Positions 7,112 through 15,655 are shown, counted from the stretch's first letter. The stretch: 45,782 bases of DNA from Flavobacteriales bacterium (GCA_025055575.1 JANWWP010000040.1:1-45782), one strand, 5' to 3'. Notes: generated by a model from the sequence alone, not told the origin. Numbers and translations: made by a program.

Positions 7112-8956
7112 TCAGGCTACAATAATGTTGGCTTCTGGGAAGGTATACCGATTGGTTAGCGAGGGTCGGGCTAAGGACACAGCCAACGTGAGAATACCCA
7201 CCCGCCCCATGAACATGGCCAGGATGATCACCCAACGGGATGGTAGGCTCAACTGCGGGGTGATGCCGGTGGAGAGCCCCACAGTGCCATGGGCGGACAC
7301 CACCTCAAAAAATACGTTGAGCGGCGGCAGTTGAGGGTCGAAGATCATCACTAAAAAAGTGCCAAAAAACACGACACAACCCGAAAAAAATACTATACCA
7401 AAAGCCTTGCGGGCCAAATCCTGCGACACTTGATGCCGGAATATTTCCGTATGGCGTTTGTTTCGGATACTGGCCAATCCAGAAAAAAGCAGGATACTCA
7501 TTGTGGTGGTTTTTACCCCGCCGCCCGTAGAGATGGGCGATGCCCCCACGAACATGAGAAAAACAAAAAACAATAAAACGGGCGCGGAAATTAGACTGAA
7601 GTCCAATGTGTTAAATCCTGCCGTACGGGCGGATGCGGAATGGAAAAAAGCGGTTATCCATTTTTGAATTATGGTTTGGTATTGGAATCCACCTTCAGCA
7701 TATTGGGCCGGATTTTGGTTCTCAAAAAAATAGAAAACAACAGCGCCCACCACAATTAAAAGGACGGACGTATTCACCACCAGACGGGTGTGAACCTTGG
7801 GTTTTTTCCATGGTTTCCTGAGGCGCTCCCGCAAGGGTCGGATGCCAAATAAATCCTGAATTACAGGAAATCCTAGCCCACCTAAAATAAGGAGGCCCGC
7901 AATGACGATGTGAAGGAAATAGCTGTCTCTGACTCCATTTTCAAATAGATTGTTGGTGAACAAGGAGAAGCCCGCGTTATTGAAAGCGCTGATGCTGTGG
8001 AACAGGGAAACCCAAAATTTATGTAATGGGGTGCTGAATTCCACCTGAGGTCCCCAGGTGAAATACAAAACTCCGGCGCCTAACAATTCAATGGAAAACG
8101 TGACCAACAAAATATCCCGAAGCATGCGCACCGTATCGCTGAGGGATTCGAAACTCATAAAATCCATCACAATGGCCTGCTGTCTTAGACCGATGGCGCT
8201 GCGTCCGGACAACAAGGCAAAGAAGGAAGCAAAAATGATAATATTGAGCCCGCCCAGCTGGATCAAAACCGCCAGCACAAGATGTCCTTTCAGGCTAAAA
8301 AAGGTGGCCGTGTCCACAACGATAAGCCCCGTCACACAAGAAGCCGAGGCCGAAGTGAAGATGGCATCGGTGAAGGACAACTCCGTGCCCGGAGCCCGCA
8401 TTTCCGGCATCGAAAGAAGCCCGGCGCCACCAAAAATGAGAATCAAATAAGACCCTATAAACAAAGTGGAAGGCTTCACACGCAGGCGCGCTATATGTTT
8501 GCCGGCTTTCACCAGGTCAAGCATCACGATGATCAAAAGAAAAATCTGAATAAGAATCATGAACATGCCCTGAAAGCCTGAAATACCGGACCGGCTCAAG
8601 AAAAAGCGCAGAAAGGGTTTGCCCACCACCACTGCGCCCAAAGCATCCACTATAACAGCCAAAAGAAGAAGGCCTTCAAGGGCATTTTCCCTAAAGAACC
8701 TGCGGGGTTCAAAATCGAAAAAGAACCTGAGGAGATAACTGAAAATGAAAAAAACAATGCCAGCCCGCACGATGAGCAGAATCCAGAAACTGGATTGGGG
8801 GGTCTGAGGATACCCCAGAAAATATAGAAAAGCCCCAATCGAGACCAGGGAAACCGTGAGGCGCATTACCCTGAGCACCTGCAAGGTGGCGGCTTTACTT
8901 CCGTAAATAGCCAGGTTGACAGTTTCCCGAAATCGCTGAATGGCGTTTGAGGGCAT
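7112..8956 (-). CDS. trkH: TrkH/KtrB-family potassium uptake channel subunit
   Basis: 614-residue integral inner-membrane protein for K+ uptake. Four pore-loop filter segments can be read in order: SASCVTGL, FNNAGFS, ARTAGFN and GTVGLSTG. They are the fourfold repeated selectivity filter of the SKT superfamily. About 160 residues of extra N-terminal hydrophobic helices precede the first pore unit, an arrangement seen in Bacteroidota TrkH proteins. The stop TGA lies at 7112-7114 and the ATG start 5 nt after the rfaE1 stop, so the two are surely co-transcribed. The family normally works with a cytoplasmic RCK/TrkA regulator; none is encoded in this window. Confidence 0.93.
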   Translation of the reverse strand: MPSNAIQRFRETVNLAIYGSKAATLQVLRVMRLTVSLVSIGAFLYFLGYPQTPQSSFWILLIVRAGIVFFIFSYLLRFFFDFEPRRFFRENALEGLLLLAVIVDALGAVVVGKPFLRFFLSRSGISGFQGMFMILIQIFLLIIVMLDLVKAGKHIARLRVKPSTLFIGSYLILIFGGAGLLSMPEMRAPGTELSFTDAIFTSASASCVTGLIVVDTATFFSLKGHLVLAVLIQLGGLNIIIFASFFALLSGRSAIGLRQQAIVMDFMSFESLSDTVRMLRDILLVTFSIELLGAGVLYFTWGPQVEFSTPLHKFWVSLFHSISAFNNAGFSLFTNNLFENGVRDSYFLHIVIAGLLILGGLGFPVIQDLFGIRPLRERLRKPWKKPKVHTRLVVNTSVLLIVVGAVVFYFFENQNPAQYAEGGFQYQTIIQKWITAFFHSASARTAGFNTLDFSLISAPVLLFFVFLMFVGASPISTGGGVKTTTMSILLFSGLASIRNKRHTEIFRHQVSQDLARKAFGIVFFSGCVVFFGTFLVMIFDPQLPPLNVFFEVVSAHGTVGLSTGITPQLSLPSRWVIILAMFMGRVGILTLAVSLARPSLTNRYTFPEANIIVA

Positions 8957-8961
8957 AAAAT

Positions 8962-9987
8962 TCAGAGTAGTTTCAAGATCGTGGAAGGCGGCAAATGACT
9001 GGCTGTTTCTTCCAGCAAATCCTGGGCCGTGATCACCGAAACCCCCGGCGCTTCACAAACGCGACCCCCGGCCATATTGCACAATACCGCCACGGCTTCC
9101 GGTGGGGCTCCTGTGGCCAAGCCCAGGGCCGCCACAGCAGCCACGGTATCTCCCGCGCCGCTCACATCCCGGACATACCGGGGACGGGCCGGAAAATGCA
9201 TGAAATCCTGTCCCACACGCAAATACACACCCCGCGCTCCGGCTGTGACAAGAGTGAATGTATGAGGCATTTTTTGATGGAGAAATCGAACACCTTCCAA
9301 AAGCTGGGCTTGGCCTTCTAACCCGTTGGCAGAATGCCCGAGCGCTTCGGCCAGCTCCCTCAGGTTGGGCTTGAAAAGTGTGACATTTTCATAACACCAA
9401 AAATTCCGCCGCTTTGGATCCGCCACTACAGGTATCTCGTTTTCAATGGCAAAATTTATGACCCACTGAATGACTTCAGTAAATAAAAAACCTTTGTCGT
9501 AATCTTGAAAGATAAAAGCCTGCCAGGGCAATGCCCGTAGAACCGTGCGCACATGGCCCAGAATATTTTCTTTAAGTTCTTCGGAAGCCGGCTGATTATT
9601 TTCACGGTCCAGGCGCAGTATTTGTACCCCGTTCCCCATAATGCGCGTTTTGGTGGTGGTGGGGCGATCCCGAACTGGCATTAAAAAATCTTTTATGCCT
9701 TTATCGGCCACTAATTGGCGCAACTGGGATGCCGGAGCATCGACGCCACACAAGCCGGCCAGACCGACTTCGGCACCCAATGCCCGGAGATTCAAAGCCA
9801 CATTGGCAGCGCCCCCCGGCATCACTTCAAATCTGTCCACCTCCACCACCGGCACAGGAGCCTCCGGAGAAATGCGGTGCACAGCACCATGCCAATATTC
9901 GTCTAACATCACATCCCCCAACACCAGGACCTGTATCCCTTCAAATTTTTTAATGATTTCCCGAAGTTCCGCTGTGTGGGCAGACAT
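8962..9987 (-). CDS. rfaE1: D-glycero-beta-D-manno-heptose-7-phosphate kinase (HldE kinase domain / RfaE1)
   Basis: PfkB-family sugar kinase, 341 residues, matching the kinase half of HldE; the cytidylyltransferase half (HldE C-domain, RfaE2) is absent here. It phosphorylates heptose-7-phosphate at O1 on the way to ADP-heptose for the LPS inner core. Visible motifs are VLGDVMLDEYW near the N-terminus (sugar binding), PGGAANVALNLRALGA (PfkB signature 1) and RDVSGAGDT near residue 280 (anion hole and catalytic Asp). First gene of the leftward rfaE1-trkH-menG-porT run. A near-consensus -7 box (complement of CAAATTAA at 10006-10013, one mismatch) precedes the ATG by 18 nt. Confidence 0.88.
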   Translation of the reverse strand: MSAHTAELREIIKKFEGIQVLVLGDVMLDEYWHGAVHRISPEAPVPVVEVDRFEVMPGGAANVALNLRALGAEVGLAGLCGVDAPASQLRQLVADKGIKDFLMPVRDRPTTTKTRIMGNGVQILRLDRENNQPASEELKENILGHVRTVLRALPWQAFIFQDYDKGFLFTEVIQWVINFAIENEIPVVADPKRRNFWCYENVTLFKPNLRELAEALGHSANGLEGQAQLLEGVRFLHQKMPHTFTLVTAGARGVYLRVGQDFMHFPARPRYVRDVSGAGDTVAAVAALGLATGAPPEAVAVLCNMAGGRVCEAPGVSVITAQDLLEETASHLPPSTILKLL

Positions 9988-10005
9988 TTTTGGCCGACAA
10001 TGTTA

Positions 10006-10013
10006 CAAATTAA
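10006..10013 (-). promoter_or_regulatory. Candidate -7 box for the rfaE1-trkH-menG-porT run
   Basis: The complement reads TTAATTTG, one mismatch to TAnnTTTG, 18 nt before the rfaE1 ATG, inside the 48-bp divergent gap with thpR. No clear -33 element. Confidence 0.3.
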
Positions 10014-10035
10014 CTTAGTGCGCTTCCGATGATCC

Positions 10036-10617
10036 ATGACTTTTTCGCCCGTAAAAGCCCCGGAAACCCTGCGCTTGTTTGCGGCCATTCCTCCGCCCCA
10101 GGAAATGCTGTGGATTCAAAAAAAATTTCAGGATCATTTAAATAGGGGCGATTGGAAATGGATGCGGACGGAAAATCTGCATCTCACCTTGTGTTTTGTA
10201 GGCAATATCCGTTCGGAAGTCCTACCGGGACTCCTGGAATCCTGGGAAAAAGTCCGCTGGCAGTTCACACCTTTCAGAATATGGAGCGACGGGCCAGCCT
10301 GGATGCCAGAGCGGAAGCCCCGCATGCTGTGGTGGCGCTATAAAAAATCCCAGGAATTCTCGAATCTTCACAAAGCCCTGCACCGCGCTGCTGCGCCTTT
10401 TAAAATTCGTCCTTCGGCATGGGAACCCCACCCCTGGCCCCACATCACGCTTGCCCGTTTCAAAGGCAGCCGCCAGGGACCTGGCTGGCTTCCTGAAGTG
10501 GATGCCTGTCCAGACTATCTTGAAATAAATGAAATTCAAATATGGCAAAGTCTTCTGCACCAGGGTCAAGTGCGTTATGTGCCACTTCCCAACCGATTTC
10601 CACTCTTCGATGCATAG
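10036..10617 (+). CDS. thpR: RNA 2',3'-cyclic phosphodiesterase (ThpR/LigT family)
   Basis: 193-residue member of the 2H phosphoesterase superfamily, which opens 2',3'-cyclic phosphates on RNA ends; in vivo substrates in bacteria are not well defined. Both H-x-T-x catalytic motifs are present: HLTLCFVG (about residues 49-56) and HITLARFKG (about residues 135-143). The opening LRLFAAIPPP is the usual family N-terminus. The ATG at 10036 is the first in frame and lies 48 bp from the divergent rfaE1 gene. A probable terminator follows at 10714-10728. Confidence 0.9.
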   Translation: MTFSPVKAPETLRLFAAIPPPQEMLWIQKKFQDHLNRGDWKWMRTENLHLTLCFVGNIRSEVLPGLLESWEKVRWQFTPFRIWSDGPAWMPERKPRMLWWRYKKSQEFSNLHKALHRAAAPFKIRPSAWEPHPWPHITLARFKGSRQGPGWLPEVDACPDYLEINEIQIWQSLLHQGQVRYVPLPNRFPLFDA

Positions 10618-10713
10618 TTACAAAATCCCACTGAGGGGCTGGTCCGTAGAAATCTCTCCGGCCAAAAGCCCTGCGTCCGACCCAGCTTGAAGCTCTGAAT
10701 AGACAGAAGGGCC

Positions 10714-10728
10714 GGCTGGCTGCCAGCC
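10714..10728 (+). terminator. Probable terminator after thpR
   Basis: GGCTGG-CTG-CCAGCC forms a 6-bp GC-rich stem with a 3-nt loop, followed by TCTATTTTTG. The T-rich tail doubles as the candidate pepP promoter box. Confidence 0.45.
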
Positions 10729-10730
10729 TC

Positions 10731-10738
10731 TATTTTTG
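10731..10738 (+). promoter_or_regulatory. Candidate -7 promoter box of pepP
   Basis: TATTTTTG matches TAnnTTTG exactly, directly after the thpR hairpin and 20 nt before the pepP ATG. It supports pepP as a separate transcription unit. Confidence 0.45.
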
Positions 10739-10758
10739 ACCTCAAATTCCAATTGTCC

Positions 10759-12057
10759 ATGGCCCGCATCCGATACGCACCTTTGCCTGTGGAACTTTTC
10801 ATCGATGGCCGGGAGCGTCTTAAAAGCCGACTTCCGGAAGGCGCTATCGCTATCCTTGCACCTTCGGATGAAATGCCCCGCAGCGCCGATCAAAATTTCC
10901 CTTACAGGCCCAATCCGGACCTTTTTCGGCTCTGCGGCATTGACCAGGAAGACACATTTTTGGTGCTGTGCCCACAGGCTCACGCGCCCCACCACCGGGA
11001 AATTCTTTTTATTCGTGAGACCAATCCGGAAATTGCCACCTGGGAAGGTGCCAAGCTTTCTAAGGAGGAAGCCCGCGCCATCAGCGGAATTCAAACCGTT
11101 TACTGGTCCTCAGAATTCGACAAAATCGTTCACGAACTGATCCTTCGAAGCCAGAGTATTTTTTTGGGTTTGAACGAAAACATCCGCGCCCACACGCAGG
11201 TGCCGGTGCGCGAAATGCGGTTTGCGGCAGCGCTTCGGGAAAAATATCCTTTGCACCAATACGGCCGCCTGGGGCCTATTCTGGATGAAATCCGCGCCAT
11301 CAAGCACCCGGCCGAGGTGGAAGTGATACGCAAAGCCTGCGCCATCACAGGCAAAGCCTTTGAAAGAGTGTTGCGATTTGTGAAGCCCGGCGTGATGGAA
11401 TATGAAGTGGAAGCCGAAATTATTCACGAATTTATTCGATCGGGTGCCATGGGCCATGCGTACCATCCCATCATTGCCAGCGGCGCCAATGCCTGCGTTT
11501 TACATTACAACGCCAACAACAGTCCCTGCCGCGAAGGGGAGCTCCTCCTATTAGATTTTGGAGCAGAATACGCGCATTATGCTTCGGACCTTTCCCGCAC
11601 CATCCCGGTGAGTGGCCGCTTCACAGAGCGCCAGAGAAAAGTGTATGAGAGCGTGCTGCGCGTGATGCAGGCCGCTAAAGACCTGCTGCGCCCAGGCACT
11701 CTGTACAGCGAATACGAAAAAAAGGTTGGAGAATATATGACCGAAGAACTGGTGGGTTTGGGGCTTTTGAATAAAGAAGAAGTGGCCCGCCAGGATCCTG
11801 CACGGCCTTTGTATAAAAAATATTACATGCACGGTACGTCCCATTTTCTGGGATTGGATGTACACGACAGCGGCAACCGTAATTTCCCCATGCAGGCCGG
11901 AATGATGTTCACCTGCGAGCCGGGAATTTACATTCCAGAAGAAGGCATAGGTATCCGGCTGGAAAATGACATTTACGTTTCCGAGACCGGACCTGTGGAT
12001 TTGATGGCCGATATTCCTCTTCGGCCAGAGGAAATCGAAGCCCTGATGGCAGGATAG
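10759..12057 (+). CDS. pepP: Xaa-Pro aminopeptidase (PepP, M24B)
   Basis: Dimetal (usually Mn2+) cytoplasmic aminopeptidase that removes N-terminal residues preceding proline. There are 432 residues from the ATG at 10759; an in-frame TTG two codons earlier is less likely. An AMP_N domain covers about residues 1-140 and the pita-bread catalytic domain about 170-425. All five metal ligands are visible: Asp266 (LLDFGAEY), Asp277 (ASDLSRT), His362 (TSHFLGLD), Glu387 (CEPGIY) and Glu402 (RLENDI). Downstream is a 116-bp gap before sqr. Confidence 0.95.
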   Translation: MARIRYAPLPVELFIDGRERLKSRLPEGAIAILAPSDEMPRSADQNFPYRPNPDLFRLCGIDQEDTFLVLCPQAHAPHHREILFIRETNPEIATWEGAKLSKEEARAISGIQTVYWSSEFDKIVHELILRSQSIFLGLNENIRAHTQVPVREMRFAAALREKYPLHQYGRLGPILDEIRAIKHPAEVEVIRKACAITGKAFERVLRFVKPGVMEYEVEAEIIHEFIRSGAMGHAYHPIIASGANACVLHYNANNSPCREGELLLLDFGAEYAHYASDLSRTIPVSGRFTERQRKVYESVLRVMQAAKDLLRPGTLYSEYEKKVGEYMTEELVGLGLLNKEEVARQDPARPLYKKYYMHGTSHFLGLDVHDSGNRNFPMQAGMMFTCEPGIYIPEEGIGIRLENDIYVSETGPVDLMADIPLRPEEIEALMAG

Positions 12058-12109
12058 CAGAGGGCCATTCTATTTTACCCTATTACCACACTTCAATTTA
12101 TTGATAAAA

Positions 12110-12125
12110 TGTAACTGAAGTTACA
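12110..12125. promoter_or_regulatory. 16-bp palindrome upstream of sqr, candidate Crp/Fnr-family operator
   Basis: TGTAACT-GA-AGTTACA is a perfect 7-bp inverted repeat with a 2-nt centre, 48 nt before the sqr ATG. The length and TGT...ACA ends resemble Crp/Fnr-family sites. No regulator gene is in the window, so the assignment is inference. Confidence 0.45.
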
Positions 12126-12173
12126 CTTGTGCACCATTGAGGCACCTAAGTTGGTGGTCTATTTTCCTTGATT

Positions 12174-13367
12174 ATGAAACACGCAAAACTCCTTATTATC
12201 GGAGGCGGCAACGCAGGAATTTCACTCTCTGCTTATTTAAAACGCCATCAACCTAAGCTCAATATTTCCATTGTAGAGCCGTCCGAAAGACATTATTACC
12301 AACCGGCCTGGACGCTTGTGGGCGGCGGTGTATATGATATTCAAAAGACAGTGAAGCGGGAGGCCGATGTGATTCCAAAAGGTGTGGAATGGATCAGGGA
12401 CTACTGCGAAAGCTTTGATCCAGAAAATAATCAGGTTTCCCTCAGGAACGGCGAGAAAGTTTCCTACGATTACCTGGTGGTGTGCCCTGGTATTCAATTA
12501 AATTGGTCAGAAATCAAAGGGCTTAAAGAAACCTTGGGAAAAAATGGCGTGTGTAGTAACTATAGTTTTGAGACAGCCCCCTACACATTTGACTGCATCA
12601 AGTCCTTTAAAGGTGGAGTGGCCCTCTTTCACAACCCTCACACACCGGTGAAATGCGGTGGCGCTCCTCACAAAATAATGTATCTGGCAGCGGATTTTTT
12701 TAGGCGCCATGGGGTGCTAGAAAAAGCAGAAATTCATTATTGGAGCGGCTCGGGGCGGCTGTTTTCAGTGCCAAAGTACGAAAACACTCTCCTTCGTGTA
12801 GTTAAAAGAGGGCGTATCCAGCTGCATTTTAATTACAAGCTCATTGAAGTGGATGGAGAAAGAAAGGAGGCTGTTTTTGAAGGTATGATACCCGAAAACA
12901 AACATGAAGTGCATAGAATTCAGTTTGATATGATCCATGTGACACCTCCGCAGTCTGCGCCGGATTTTGTGAAGAAAAGCCCCTTGGCCAATGAGGCCGG
13001 TTGGGTGGATGTGGACATCCATACCCTGCAGCATAAGAAATATCCAAACATCTTTTCTCTGGGCGACTGTGCCGCTCTTCCTACCTCTAAAACCGGCGCA
13101 GCGATTCGCAAACAGATGCCTGTTGTGGCACAGAATTTAATGGCTCTCATGCAGGGAGAACCTCTCAAAGGGAACTATGATGGATACACATCTTGCCCGC
13201 TGGTGACGGGGTATGGAAAGCTCGTTTTAGCTGAATTTGATTACCAACACCAGCCCAAAGAAACTTTCCCTTTTGACCAAAGCAAGGAGCGCTGGAGTAT
13301 GTATCAATTAAAAAAAGAAATACTGCCAAGGCTGTACTGGGGACCCATTTTGCACGGAAAGATTTAA
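12174..13367 (+). CDS. sqr: Sulfide:quinone oxidoreductase, mitochondrial SQOR-like
   Basis: Membrane-associated flavoprotein that oxidises sulfide and passes electrons to quinone (here presumably menaquinone). There are 397 residues from the ATG at 12174; a TTG two codons earlier is an unlikely alternative. The N-terminal FAD site reads LIIGGGNAG. Cys161 (in PVKCGGAPHKIMYLA) and Cys341 (in SCPLVTGYG) match in context and spacing the two redox-active cysteines of human SQOR (Cys201, Cys379). Cys127 is a further conserved-looking Cys. The tail with FPFDQSKERWSMY and LYWG is also SQOR-like. The second FAD contact is in SLGDCAALPTSKTGAA. It stands alone between pepP and rpsF, with a palindrome upstream. 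Confidence 0.9.
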   Translation: MKHAKLLIIGGGNAGISLSAYLKRHQPKLNISIVEPSERHYYQPAWTLVGGGVYDIQKTVKREADVIPKGVEWIRDYCESFDPENNQVSLRNGEKVSYDYLVVCPGIQLNWSEIKGLKETLGKNGVCSNYSFETAPYTFDCIKSFKGGVALFHNPHTPVKCGGAPHKIMYLAADFFRRHGVLEKAEIHYWSGSGRLFSVPKYENTLLRVVKRGRIQLHFNYKLIEVDGERKEAVFEGMIPENKHEVHRIQFDMIHVTPPQSAPDFVKKSPLANEAGWVDVDIHTLQHKKYPNIFSLGDCAALPTSKTGAAIRKQMPVVAQNLMALMQGEPLKGNYDGYTSCPLVTGYGKLVLAEFDYQHQPKETFPFDQSKERWSMYQLKKEILPRLYWGPILHGKI

Positions 13368-13480
13368 GTCCTAAGTTAATTCAGCTGAATAAGCATAAGC
13401 AAGGGGCCGTAGGCCGTTACAAGTCTTGAGGTTGAAAATTTGTTTAAAAGACCTAGGAGGAGGTATATAAGATTTTTATT

Positions 13481-13488
13481 TACCTTTG
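13481..13488 (+). promoter_or_regulatory. Candidate -7 promoter box of the rpsF operon
   Basis: TACCTTTG matches TAnnTTTG exactly and is followed by CAGCCC. It ends 18 nt before the rpsF ATG, leaving a leader of about 10-12 nt. Confidence 0.55.
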
Positions 13489-13506
13489 CAGCCCGATTTT
13501 TTAAAC

Positions 13507-13881
13507 ATGAACCAATACGAAACGGTGTTTATCATAACGCCCGTCCTTTCTGAAGACCAAGTTCGGGAAGTGACGTCCAGGTACAAAGATCTGCTCAAGG
13601 AGAGCGGATGCAAGATCATCCACGAAGAGAAGTGGGGCCTGCGAAAGCTGGCCTATCCAGTGGCTAAAAAGACCACCGGTTTTTACCACCTCTTCGAATA
13701 CCAGGCGCCTCCCGGCTTCATTGAAAAGCTCGAAATCAATCTGAAACGCGATGAGCGCATTTTGAGGTTCCTCACCGTCAAGCTGGACAAGCACGGCATT
13801 GAATGGAATGAGCGCCGCCGCAAAAAGATGAAGGAAGCTAAACAAAAACCCGTTAACTCTCCGGAAAAAGCCGAAGCATGA
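13507..13881 (+). CDS. rpsF: 30S ribosomal protein S6
   Basis: 124 residues; starts [15 protein letters not shown], the standard S6 N-terminus, so the ATG at 13507 is preferred over the in-frame codon 21 nt upstream, which would lie in the promoter. [12 protein letters not shown] and the [11 protein letters not shown] strand are typical. The basic C-terminal tail is Lys-rich. It binds the central domain of 16S rRNA together with S18. First gene of rpsF-rpsR-rplI; its TGA overlaps the rpsR ATG (ATGA at 13878-13881). Confidence 0.97.
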   Translation: MNQYETVFIITPVLSEDQVREVTSRYKDLLKESGCKIIHEEKWGLRKLAYPVAKKTTGFYHLFEYQAPPGFIEKLEINLKRDERILRFLTVKLDKHGIEWNERRRKKMKEAKQKPVNSPEKAEA

Positions 13882-14165
13882 GTACCACCGATTCCATCAG
13901 CTCAGGATCCCAGGAGGTCCGTTTTCTGACACCCATCCCCGTTCAGGCCAGAAAAAAGAAATATTGCCGTTTCAAGAAATTAGGCATCAAATATGTGGAC
14001 TACAAGGATCCAGAATTTTTGCTGCGCTTTGTAAACGAACAAGGCAAGATCCTTCCGCGCCGCATCACGGGCACTTCGCTGAAGTATCAGCGCAAGGTAT
14101 CCCAAGCCATCAAACGGGCGCGCCATCTAGCGCTGTTGCCCTACGTGACAGACTTACTCAAATAA
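13878..14165 (+). CDS. rpsR: 30S ribosomal protein S18
   Basis: 95 residues. The core [19 protein letters not shown] and [30 protein letters not shown] motifs are those of S18, which forms a heterodimer with S6 on 16S rRNA. The N-terminal ~20 residues are a variable acidic/serine extension. The start overlaps the rpsF stop by 4 nt, implying translational coupling; rplI follows after 14 nt. Confidence 0.97.
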   Translation: MSTTDSISSGSQEVRFLTPIPVQARKKKYCRFKKLGIKYVDYKDPEFLLRFVNEQGKILPRRITGTSLKYQRKVSQAIKRARHLALLPYVTDLLK

Positions 14166-14179
14166 AATTACGGACGTTT

Positions 14180-14626
14180 ATGTACGTTATTCTCAAGCAA
14201 GAAGTTCAGAATTTAGGGTCGCGCGATGAAATCGTGAAAGTGCGGCCGGGTTATGCCCGTAATTATTTGATTCCTCAAGGTCTGGCCATTCCGGCCACCC
14301 CTTCCAACCGGAAAGTATTAGAAGAAAATCTTCGTCAGAGGGCTCATAAAGAAAATAAAATTTTAGAGGACGCCCGGGAAATGGCCAGAAAGCTTCAGGA
14401 GACGGCCATCAAAGTGGCTACGAAGGCCGGAGAGAATGGAAGAATTTTTGGTTCCGTCAACACCATCATGGTGGCCGATGCCCTGAAAGCTGCCGGCTTT
14501 CAGGTGGACCGCCGGCAAATCACCTTGGGTGCTGAATCCATCCGTTCCTTAGGTTTTTACAAGGCCAACATCCGTCTGCACAAAGATGTGCAGGTGGATG
14601 TGGAGTTTGAGGTCATTGCCGAATAA
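14180..14626 (+). CDS. rplI: 50S ribosomal protein L9
   Basis: 148 residues, the normal length. The N-terminal domain (MYVILKQEVQNLGSRDEIVKVRPGYARNYLIP motifs) binds 23S rRNA, a charged linking helix follows (about residues 45-80), and the C-terminal domain ends VDVEFEVIAE. The reading frame is open upstream across rpsR, but L9 homology and the 14-nt spacing after rpsR fix the ATG at 14180. Confidence 0.97.
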   Translation: MYVILKQEVQNLGSRDEIVKVRPGYARNYLIPQGLAIPATPSNRKVLEENLRQRAHKENKILEDAREMARKLQETAIKVATKAGENGRIFGSVNTIMVADALKAAGFQVDRRQITLGAESIRSLGFYKANIRLHKDVQVDVEFEVIAE

Positions 14627-14630
14627 TTTT

Positions 14631-15572
14631 TTGAGAGCGTCGGAAGGTTCTTCCTTCGTCGCAGGCGGGCCTTTATTTTCCTTCCGCCATATTTTTCCTT
14701 CGGCCCACTATGCTTTATTGGACAGTGGGGATGGCTTAAAATTAGAACGCTTCGGCGAGGTCGTGTGTATCCGTCCCGAGCCCCAGGCTATTTGGAAGAA
14801 AAAATTATCCGAGGAAGAGTGGTCTCATGCGGCCCACGTCATGTACCGGCCCAAAACTTCCCATAGCGGTTTTTGGGAAAAACTCAGGACGGATGCCCCA
14901 GACTCCTGGCATGTTCAAATACGAACTAACGAACAAATCTTTCGTATCCGGCTGGCTCTGACCGCCTTCAAACATGTGGGGGTTTTCCCGGAACAGGCAG
15001 ACAACTGGGCCTATATTTTAGAACGCAGGAACTACCTGAAAGAAAAGCTTTTTCTAAATCTTTTTGGATACACGGGCGCCGCTACCCTGGCAGCCGCCCT
15101 GGCCACAGCCCATCCCGTGCATGTGGACGCCGTGAAGCAGGTGGTACGGTGGGCTGCAGACAACGCCGCCCTCAATCATTTGGGGGGTATTCGCTGGATT
15201 GTGGACGATGCTCTGAGCTTTGTGCGCAGGGAATTGCGCCGAGGCCGCCGCTACGCCGGTATCATAATGGATCCGCCGGCTTATGGCCATGGCCCTCGTG
15301 GCGAAAGCTGGAAACTGGAAGAACATCTGGGCGCCTTGCTAAGTCACACCCTGGATCTTTTAGAACCGGGCCCCTGCGTGTATATTGCCAACCTGTATTC
15401 TTTAGGGTACTCCCCCACTCTTCTGTGTAATACCCTTCAGCGATGCTTAGAGGAAAAAGGCTACCAAGTCCATGGGCTGGAATATGGGGAACTGCGTCTC
15501 GCTCCACAGGAGGGATATCCTCTTCCGGCGGGCATATTCGCCCGGTTTGATTACATAGATAAAAAATCATAA
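14631..15572 (+). CDS. Class I SAM-dependent methyltransferase, RlmI-like (putative rRNA cytosine methyltransferase)
   Basis: About 313 residues if translation begins at TTG 14631, 4 nt after the rplI stop; no ATG lies between that stop and the conserved YALLDSGDGLKLERFGE segment, so the start is uncertain. SAM motif I is NLFGYTGAAT, the acidic loop is VDAVKQ, and motif IV is IIMDPPAYGHGP. The layout resembles the YccW/RlmI group of 23S rRNA m5C methyltransferases, but this subgroup lacks a clear N-terminal PUA domain, so the target is unknown. Its place directly behind rpsF-rpsR-rplI suggests a ribosome-linked role. Confidence 0.78.
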   Translation: MRASEGSSFVAGGPLFSFRHIFPSAHYALLDSGDGLKLERFGEVVCIRPEPQAIWKKKLSEEEWSHAAHVMYRPKTSHSGFWEKLRTDAPDSWHVQIRTNEQIFRIRLALTAFKHVGVFPEQADNWAYILERRNYLKEKLFLNLFGYTGAATLAAALATAHPVHVDAVKQVVRWAADNAALNHLGGIRWIVDDALSFVRRELRRGRRYAGIIMDPPAYGHGPRGESWKLEEHLGALLSHTLDLLEPGPCVYIANLYSLGYSPTLLCNTLQRCLEEKGYQVHGLEYGELRLAPQEGYPLPAGIFARFDYIDKKS

Positions 15573-15655
15573 GCCTCACGCAACGTACCCAGCAATTGCA
15601 AGGCCAGCTTGTTTCCATCCGGATTAAAAAACAATCTGGTCTAATGTGAATTTTT

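Noticed and set aside
13379-13390. ATTCAGCTGAAT palindrome downstream of sqr
   Set aside because: A 12-bp palindrome without loop or T tail, not near a promoter; likely chance.
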